Below the pieces are notes generated by a model. The model was not told the origin of the DNA, did not search any database, and saw nothing but the letters and a program-made list of their open reading frames with translations. A DNA stretch of 64,000 bases from Lonsdalea iberica (lineage in GTDB: Bacteria; Pseudomonadota; Gammaproteobacteria; Enterobacterales; Enterobacteriaceae). The position numbers were made by a program, and so were the translations under genes. Positions 62,968 to 64,000 of this stretch are shown here, piece by piece (within the stretch, counting starts at the first letter, position 1; every line of letters begins with the position of its first letter). The stretch covers positions 1-64,000 of the forward strand of contig NZ_LUTP01000004.1 in assembly GCF_002111585.1 (NCBI RefSeq). Direction: 5' to 3'.

Positions 62968-64000
62968 ATGAAAAAGAACACACTAACAGCCGGAATGCTT
63001 CGGTCATTGTGTCTGGTGGGGGCGGCAACCCTGTCCGCGCCAACGCTGGGGGCAGACAATAACAACCCGGCGTTCCAGGCGCTGTTCGACCAGGCGGATT
63101 ATTGGCATCAACGCGCCCACGACGATTTGGCCAAAGGCGCGTTGCAGAAGGTGCTGGCGGTTGACGCCGACAACACCCGCGCGATTTACCTGATGGCGCT
63201 TTATTCTCAACAACGCGGCGACAACGCCGAGGCGACGAAGTGGCGCGCGCGGCTGGTCAGCATTTCGCCGCAGGACCCCCGGTTGCAAGCGCTGGACAAC
63301 TCCCGACGTTGGCAGGATATTCCCCCCGCTCAGCTGGCGCTGGCCCGTCAGCAGGCCCGCAGCGGTAATATCGCCGCGTCGCTGCAAACCTGGCGCAACC
63401 TGTTCGACGGCGGCCAGCCGCCGGCCAACGTTGCAGTCGAATACTACCTGACCATGGCGGGCGACCGCACGCTGTGGCCGCAGGCGGTGGACGGCCTGCG
63501 CCAGTTCACGGCGGCGAATCCGCAGGATACCCAGGCCCGGTTGGCGTTAGGTAAGGCGCTGACCTATCAGGAACCCACCCGGCGGGAAGGACTGCTGCTG
63601 CTGGATGCAATGTCCTCGGGTAACCCCGACGTAGACGGCGCCATGCGTCAGGCCCTGCTATGGATGAGTCCTCAGCCGGATGACGCGCCGCTGTACGACC
63701 ACTACCAACAGCGGCATCCCCAGGATAAAGCGGTCATGGCGCACTACCGCACCCACGTCGGCGGCGAGACTATAGGGAAAGGGTTCGCCGAACTGAACAG
63801 CGGAGATTCGGACGGCGCGCAGCGGGCATTTGAACAAGTACTGCGGGCCGCGCCGCAGGATGCGGATGCGCTGGCCGGTCTCGGTTATATCGCTCAGCGT
63901 CGAGGCGACTATGCCAGCGCCGCCAACTATCTGGAGCAGTCGGCGAAGCAGGGCGGCGAAAATAGCGTCGAACGTCGCCAGCAGGCGGAAGACGCGCGTT
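62968..64000 (+). CDS. bcsC: Cellulose synthase outer-membrane subunit BcsC (5' part)
   Basis: The reading frame is open from the ATG at 62968 to the window end (344 codons). It has a signal peptide (about 1-29, ending TLGA) and then alpha-helical TPR-type repeats, such as AFQALFDQADYWHQRAHDDLAKGALQ (in parts) and ALAGLGYIAQRRGDYASAANYLE. Full-length BcsC is about 1150 aa with a C-terminal beta-barrel, which is missing here only because the window stops. It starts 11 nt after bcsB; no bcsZ endoglucanase gene lies between. Confidence 0.94.
   Translation, partial: MKKNTLTAGMLRSLCLVGAATLSAPTLGADNNNPAFQALFDQADYWHQRAHDDLAKGALQKVLAVDADNTRAIYLMALYSQQRGDNAEATKWRARLVSISPQDPRLQALDNSRRWQDIPPAQLALARQQARSGNIAASLQTWRNLFDGGQPPANVAVEYYLTMAGDRTLWPQAVDGLRQFTAANPQDTQARLALGKALTYQEPTRREGLLLLDAMSSGNPDVDGAMRQALLWMSPQPDDAPLYDHYQQRHPQDKAVMAHYRTHVGGETIGKGFAELNSGDSDGAQRAFEQVLRAAPQDADALAGLGYIAQRRGDYASAANYLEQSAKQGGENSVERRQQAEDAR

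Overview
The window is a stretch of enterobacterial chromosome. Gene order and protein sequences point to a plant-associated member of the Pectobacteriaceae (Brenneria, Lonsdalea, Dickeya or Pectobacterium-like). The evidence is long E. coli-like syntenic blocks, moderate G+C coding sequence, a cellulose operon beginning with a bcsO-like gene, and losses relative to E. coli (rbn, yihF and yihG are absent where expected). Genus is inference; no rRNA is visible.

Layout. 1-646: no long gene. The minus strand carries three ordered stem-loops followed by the 5' end of a reading frame that runs off the left edge; the best guess is the 5' part of an IS110-family element with its bridge RNA. 647-3810: mobB-mobA (minus), then yihD, srkA and dsbA. 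4178-7351: polA and the Spot 42 sRNA. 7422-10576: engB, yihI, a coupled 59-residue membrane protein, hemN, and the micro-gene yshB. 10723-15025: the nitrogen operon glnA-glnL-glnG (minus), with a sigma-54 promoter, two NtrC sites and a GlnZ-like 3' UTR. 15177-19277: typA, yihX, dtd, fabY. 19378-28613: a long minus-strand run of yicH, xanP, recG, trmH, spoT, rpoZ and gmk. 28938-34093: ligB, eptB, tRNA-Pro(CGG) and a bile-acid/sodium-symporter-family permease. 34098-38544: yhiN, pitA, uspB, uspA. 39180-43644: yidA, a DUF1471 protein, yidR, yidQ, and the heat-shock pair ibpA-ibpB, each with a ROSE-type RNA thermometer. 44274-49731: a carboxylate cluster with a DASS permease, a DcuS/DcuR-type two-component system and a 2-hydroxycarboxylate transporter. 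50883-56534: dppABCDF, in which dppA is broken by a net 10-nt deletion. 57019-64000: bcsO-Q-A-B-C for cellulose, with bcsC cut by the window end.

How the genes work together. GlnL/GlnG read nitrogen status and drive glnA. SpoT and omega belong to stringent control. DcuS/DcuR probably senses an external C4-dicarboxylate or citrate and controls the two flanking transporters; a shared AT-rich motif sits about 220-270 bp upstream of both. BcsQ, A, B and C form the cellulose synthase and secretion apparatus, with c-di-GMP control through the PilZ domain of BcsA.

Most of the window is ordinary core genome. The items most worth a second look are the left-edge bridge-RNA candidate, the dppA lesion, the shared transporter operator motif, the glnA 3' UTR and the paired thermometers.
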